From: Plectrocnemia conspersa | Taxonomy: Eukaryota; Arthropoda; Insecta; Trichoptera; Polycentropodidae | DNA length: 64,000 bases | Assembly: GCA_009617715.1 (NCBI GenBank) | Contig: VTFK01000146.1 | Span: 945,001 to 1,009,000, forward strand | Direction: 5' to 3' | Shown: positions 59,226 through 64,000 of the stretch, one piece after another | Position numbering within the stretch: the stretch's first letter is position 1 | Layout of the letters: each line of letters starts with the position of its first letter | Notes under the pieces: generated by a model | Told to the model about the DNA's origin: nothing | The model's database searches: none | The model's input: the letters and a program-made list of their open reading frames with translations, nothing else | Position numbers and translations under genes: made by a program

Positions 59226-59699
59226 GTCTTATCTCTATATATAGAAGAAATTCATATTTTGTGTATTCTTCCGTAATATATTTACATATAAAATTAAATA
59301 ATTACGCATGTTATAAATATAAATGCATTTTCATAAAAAATTGTTTAATTATGAGTTAAAATTAAAAATAATAATATTGTACTTTTACAAACGGTAGATA
59401 TTCACGCAAAATCTAATTTTTCAACACATTATAAAGTAGACATAACACCAAAACGATTATGGTATTATCCCTCGGGGGCAATATGTTAGACACCCAGACA
59501 TAGGGTGGACAGATGAAAATTTAAATTTACAATCATAACCAACGCCAATTTTTTCCCAAAAGGATAACAAAGAATATCACACACTTTGGAACGGGAAAAT
59601 AATAAAAAAAATACGACTTTCAATGAATCGATTTATTCATAATCTATTCATGATTTTTATAGCACTGTTTTTATAATAATATATATTTATGATAGTCTA

Positions 59700-60560
59700 T
59701 ACGGGTAGTTTCAGAGGAATCGTAAAATCAAAACGTCAGCATATGTTATGCACGATGATTGATAACGGTGTTAAAGTTTAACGCTTTAAGAGCGACGGTT
59801 TAACTATACGGTTAAGCTTGACAGTTAAATTGGCGAAACAATTATTCCTCTACAAAGAGACAATTTGCATTGAGCTATTTTTAATTTGACTGCTACCAAT
59901 AAAATGATCGATTATGCCAAATTTTCGACTATTAACATAAATAATTCATACGTATATTTACCTGCGTTTTGTTATACAATAAAAGACTAACCATAATAGC
60001 TCCCTTTAAAATACTATGCAAATCCGTTTGACTCTTTATGGTAATTCTTTAATCTTCCTTTTTTAATTTTCGCTATTAAACGGCGCATTTATTATTTTTT
60101 TTACGCTTTCAAAAGTGCTTTGATGTATTATATATTCCCCATTTGAGTCTCAGACCTCAGACGAAACCATAAGCCAATATTTATTTTGACCCCCGTTTAG
60201 GGGAATACCCTATCACAACAAAAATTATAATGCTCTGCGAAAAGATACTTTGACAATTTGTTTAATATATAATATTAAAAAAAAATCTTGTATTAATAAT
60301 TTATATATTATTTTACACTGAATATGAAATCATTAATGTGTCTATATATAACATAAGGTACTTTTATTTAGGTATGTTGTTTTAAAATATTCGCCTCTGA
60401 TGAGCCCTCTGGGTATTTTCATAGTTAACATCTCTGTTTTTGCTTTTGGGGAGTACAAAATAAACCTTACACCGAATCATCAAAGCCAACCCTCTAAACG
60501 TTTGATCCGTTGAAACAACAAACTTTTCAGAGACACGCCACACTTAATTAATTTCGTCAA
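59700..60560. promoter_or_regulatory. Candidate regulatory islands
   Basis: 59700-60230 and 60390-60560 are less AT-rich and non-coding. Notable strings: GATGATTGATAACGG, TATTTTTAATTTGAC, ATGCAAAT with flanking CT.TGCAAATCCG (octamer-like ATGCAAAT near 60018) and TTACCTGCGTTTTG. Regulatory role is inferred from composition. Confidence 0.25.
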
Positions 60561-60569
60561 TTTTCTAAA

Positions 60570-62320
60570 TATTATTCTTGAGTATATTAGCATAGGCTAA
60601 ATGTAGATATACGTAATTTAATGCAATTAATAATGAAAATAAATTTAATTTATACGGTGATTTTATATATTTAATATGATACTATTTTTATTTTGATACT
60701 TTTAATTGTGGCAACGTTGAAAAATCAACCAAATAAATATATAATTAATTTAATATGTTCCTATTTATTATCATAAGAAAATATGATTTATTCATAATAC
60801 GTGTTTTAATATAAATGTAAATTTTGGAATAATGTTTTTTATTATAAAATTATTATTGTATTGTATATATATAATACATAGATCTACTACTAACATAAAA
60901 TAAAAATATTTTTACATACATACATTGGTACACATATATTACAATGAATATTTAAAAAAATCAGTTTAAAATCATTGATTTAAAGAAACGTTTAAGAAAA
61001 AAAATATGTACTATGTATATAATTGTAAATATATATATTTGATTTACGTTTTTTTTAATTTTACATAAAAAAAGGATCAAAAACAACTAGTCATATTCAG
61101 ACATTTTCTGTGTTATATTATATTTTTTTATAATAAAAATACATTTACTTATTTTTATCTATTTTTTCACCATTGACTTCATTTTTGGGCCAAGTTTCTT
61201 CTGGTCAAATTATTATAAAAAATAGTGTTTTAAATATTATTACGTAAAATACATTCTCAAGATATAATTTATTTTCCTAATTTTTATTGTAAAATTTTTT
61301 TATTGAAAAGTTACATAGTGGCGAGAATTATTATTTATATAGAACAGACTCTTTAAAGACGTTCTTATTAATGATTATAATATTGTTGTATTTTAAAAAC
61401 ACAGTAATACAATCAAAATAGAATTTAATTTATTTATTATTAATATATTTTTTATATATGACATACAACACAAATATAGGTCGTAATAAAATTTTGCTCT
61501 AAAAACTTATTTAACCATTGGCAAAAATGAGGTGAGAAAAAATAGTCTGTTAAAATAAGGCACGCTTATAACGTTAGAGAGTCATTTCTCTTATTCTTAA
61601 GAAATCTTTACAGAATTTAAAAAATATTTTATATATTGCAAAAAATTTGATATGCGAAATTGACGTTAAAAATAACTGTTTCGACTATAAATTCTAATAC
61701 AAAAATAATAAGAGAATTTTAATTAAGACTTAAGAAATCTTTATAGTGTCAAAAAATATTTATAAAATTACATCTAAGATTTTTTTGGACAATGAAGGCT
61801 GCTTTTTTTTCAAATTTTGTTAAAATAAAAAATACGATAACTGTAAAACCAGAATAAAATTTGATGAATAAATTAAGATAATATGTAAAAGAAATATGCA
61901 CAGAAAATTATCTTAAAAAAATAATTCTGGCTAATCATGATGCGTTACACACAAATGTATTTTTTTATAATATTGAAAAAAATTAAAATAATGTATTTAC
62001 GGTAATTTAATAAATTCGATTTTTATTTTTATATTAGTAATGGACCGTTGAAAAATTAACGAAATTTTGTATATTAAAAAATTGTACTAATGTATATTTG
62101 AATGGAATATATTATTTATTTAAATATTTAATATTACTGTTTAATGTAACAAATTGATCATGACACAATATTTATTTATTACAGTTAAAAGTAGCCCGAA
62201 ATAAATATTTAAAGTTTTTATTTGAGTGTTAGAATCATTAAATTTCCTCCATTAGACAAAACAGTTTTAAGTACAATGTATGGTTCAAATATCATATATT
62301 AAGGTAAAAATACATCTTTA
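60570..62320. other. AT-rich stretch
   Basis: No gene, repeat pair or structured element noticed. Confidence 0.5.
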
Positions 62321-62329
62321 CTCCCCCAA

Positions 62330-62960
62330 TAAAAAAACGCCCTTAATTAACTTAGCCTTCAAATCGACACAAAGCTAAACTACTCATCTACAATCGTGCG
62401 AACATTTAACCCTAACATTTACACAGAATAAAAAACAATATCAAAACAACCCTAATTAAAATGCGTAGCAGATGCTAGTTGGTGGTCCGCCGCGTGAAAT
62501 GTTTGACGATCGCTGACCGTCAGGGGCGCGAGGGCACAACGCCCAGCTCGTCAATATCACATTCTACACTACTCTCACTTCACACACGATTCACTGGAAC
62601 GGAAGATAAAAACGACTAAATAACACTACCGGACTTTAAATTTGATTGTTGACACTAAAGTTACAGTGTGGCTAAAATATATTCGATAAAAAAATATTTA
62701 AAAAATGGGGGTGAGGTTTTATTTTATTTTTTCAAGAATTGACTTCATGTATAGGTAGGTTGGTATATATTATTTTATTGATATATATTTTTGTATCACG
62801 GTGTAGTTGTATGTGTGTATGTACTTCGCCCCCAGTTGTTCACGGGCGTGTAAACATTTTTAAACATCTTGTTCATTGTTCGCATCCCTAGAGATGGGAT
62901 GCGTTCCAGTTTACCGATTATTTATTTAAATCGGAGCACGCGACTAAACGATTACTACCA
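62330..62960. promoter_or_regulatory. Candidate regulatory islands with hairpin and forkhead-like sites
   Basis: 62450-62600 is G+C-rich (GGTCCGCCGCGTGAAATG). 62820-62960 contains GTGTAAACATTTTTAAACAT (two forkhead-type TAAACA cores) and a perfect 8-bp stem CGCATCCC / GGGATGCG at 62881-62903. No reading frame of note. Confidence 0.3.
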
Positions 62961-63299
62961 CCATTTAAAGTTGACTGGTTTACAATATTAAATTTAATTT
63001 TGTAAAATTAAAGAAGGAATAGTAGACTATATTATTTTTGTTTTAAGTTAAAGTGCTCTTTTATAAATAGTTTAATGTTGAAAAATTCAGGCAGAAATGT
63101 TCTGCTCCTCTCTCAACGTTGGCAGCATTTTAAGAATAATATTAATTTTATATTAACGTCAAAATAACGCTATTTACTTTGCATACAGCCCAATATTTTT
63201 AAACTGTAATAACATTTTCGAGATCGATTTATGTATTTTACAGTTTTTATGGAAACATTTAAAAATAATGTAATTTAAAAAATATATTAAGTACTCTAT

Positions 63300-63600
63300 T
63301 ATTTTAACACATTCACTGCACTTGAGCCGTTTCGTATGTTCGACAATAAATTGCTCCCGTTCCATTTGGAGGCGCACGAGCGCGATAAACGCGTCGTTTA
63401 GGACAAACTCAAAAGTTTTTTCTTTCTGTTTGTTCAATTTAAAATAATATATGAGTGTTTTGACTTATGCGCGAGGGTTGTTTATCGGTTTGTACCCTGG
63501 AGTCGAAATGAATAATGACCGCTTATGAAAAAAATATTCGCACGCCGGTGAATTAATAACGCGCGATTTGGCATCAAGCATAATTGTGGCTGTGGGAAAA
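63300..63600. promoter_or_regulatory. Candidate regulatory island at the right edge
   Basis: Contains CGCGATAAACGCGTCGTTTA (facing GATAAACG / CGTTTA) and TTAATAACGCGCGATTTGGC. A minus-strand frame of 87 residues (63174-63437) crosses it, but it begins at TTG and dissolves into AT-rich sequence. I treat it as non-coding, while an internal exon ending near 63320 is not excluded. Confidence 0.3.
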
Positions 63601-64000
63601 AGTTAAATAATATATACTTATTAGATACTTTTTCACCTATTTTAAAAATATCTTAAATCATTTAATGATTTCAGAATATCAAAATATATTGATGGAAAAT
63701 CCAGATGACAATTCTCTGTGGAACATGTTATAAATTTTAAATTGCGAGCTCTCAAAAAAAAAAAAATCATGGCTTAATCATAGAGTATTGTTTTTTTTTG
63801 TAAAAAATCAGAGACTACCTCACAAAATCCATTGAAAATATTAACCATATAACAAATCTAAATGACTATTCCTAACAGTCTTTAAAATACTTCCATCGAT
63901 TGCTATCAATTACTTTCTAAATTAAATTCATCACTGCGTTAAAGTAAGTTTTGCCTGTTGCAAGTAAAATCTATGAAAAATGAATTCAAAATATAGTACT

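Noticed and set aside
63174..63437. 87-residue minus-strand frame with a protein-like first half
   Set aside because: TTG start, no clear splice acceptor, and the second half is AT-rich noise; kept only as a regulatory island.
1..64000. CRISPR array, bacterial operon or ribosome binding sites
   Set aside because: No regular repeat-spacer array or closely packed genes; introns, Pol III tRNA and transposon types show eukaryotic nuclear DNA.

Overview
The window looks like nuclear DNA of an insect, or at least an arthropod. It is very AT-rich, roughly a quarter G+C by eye. Its genes are split by introns with standard GT/AG junctions. It carries an arthropod-type nuclear tRNA-Gln and is littered with eukaryotic DNA transposons (mariner, piggyBac-type and hAT-type MITEs, a foldback-like element) and LINE debris. 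No bacterial operon, CRISPR array, rRNA or phage module is visible. The order cannot be fixed from the sequence. Nearly all of the longer open reading frames are chance readings of AT-rich DNA, so the real genes had to be rebuilt from short exons.

Layout. (1) 1-2445, minus strand: a gene for a small secreted protein whose last exon or exons lie beyond the left edge. Its intron holds a perfect 59-bp palindrome and a diverged duplication. (2) 2446-9371: intergenic, with two copies of an LTR-like repeat and AT-rich MITE-like repeats. (3) 9372-25331, minus strand: a complete three-exon gene for a 188-residue secreted or anchored protein. It is a paralogue of the first gene, with the same two intron phases and the same C-x5-C core, and both resemble the insect DM4/DM12 family (Pfam PF07841). 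Its introns hold a piggyBac-type MITE with a decayed mariner inside it, and a hAT MITE with target-site duplication. (4) 25332-39650: a very AT-rich gene desert with diverged tandem repeats, a mariner remnant and one isolated GC-rich island at 30.3 kb. (5) 39650-64000: a second desert of a different kind. AT-rich DNA is interrupted about every 2-4 kb by 150-600 bp islands of near-normal base composition that do not code but carry paired transcription-factor-like motifs. This stretch also contains a tRNA-Gln(CTG), a LINE reverse-transcriptase relic, a foldback-like element, a second piggyBac-type MITE, hAT MITEs and one small two-exon F-box gene (minus strand, 54685-55146).

How the parts relate. 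The two DM4/DM12-like genes are a tandem pair in the same orientation, probably part of a larger cluster running off the left edge. The F-box protein would act as a substrate adaptor for an SCF ubiquitin ligase and has no visible link to them. The island-rich right third resembles the regulatory domain of a developmental gene outside the window; this is inference from composition and motifs only. No clearly new biological system was found. The most unusual items are the 59-bp palindrome, the nested transposon with an empty-site sister copy, the foldback-like element with a third internal copy, the repeated ACGACGCCCG motif island, and an unclassified repeat whose copies keep a matching peptide reading.
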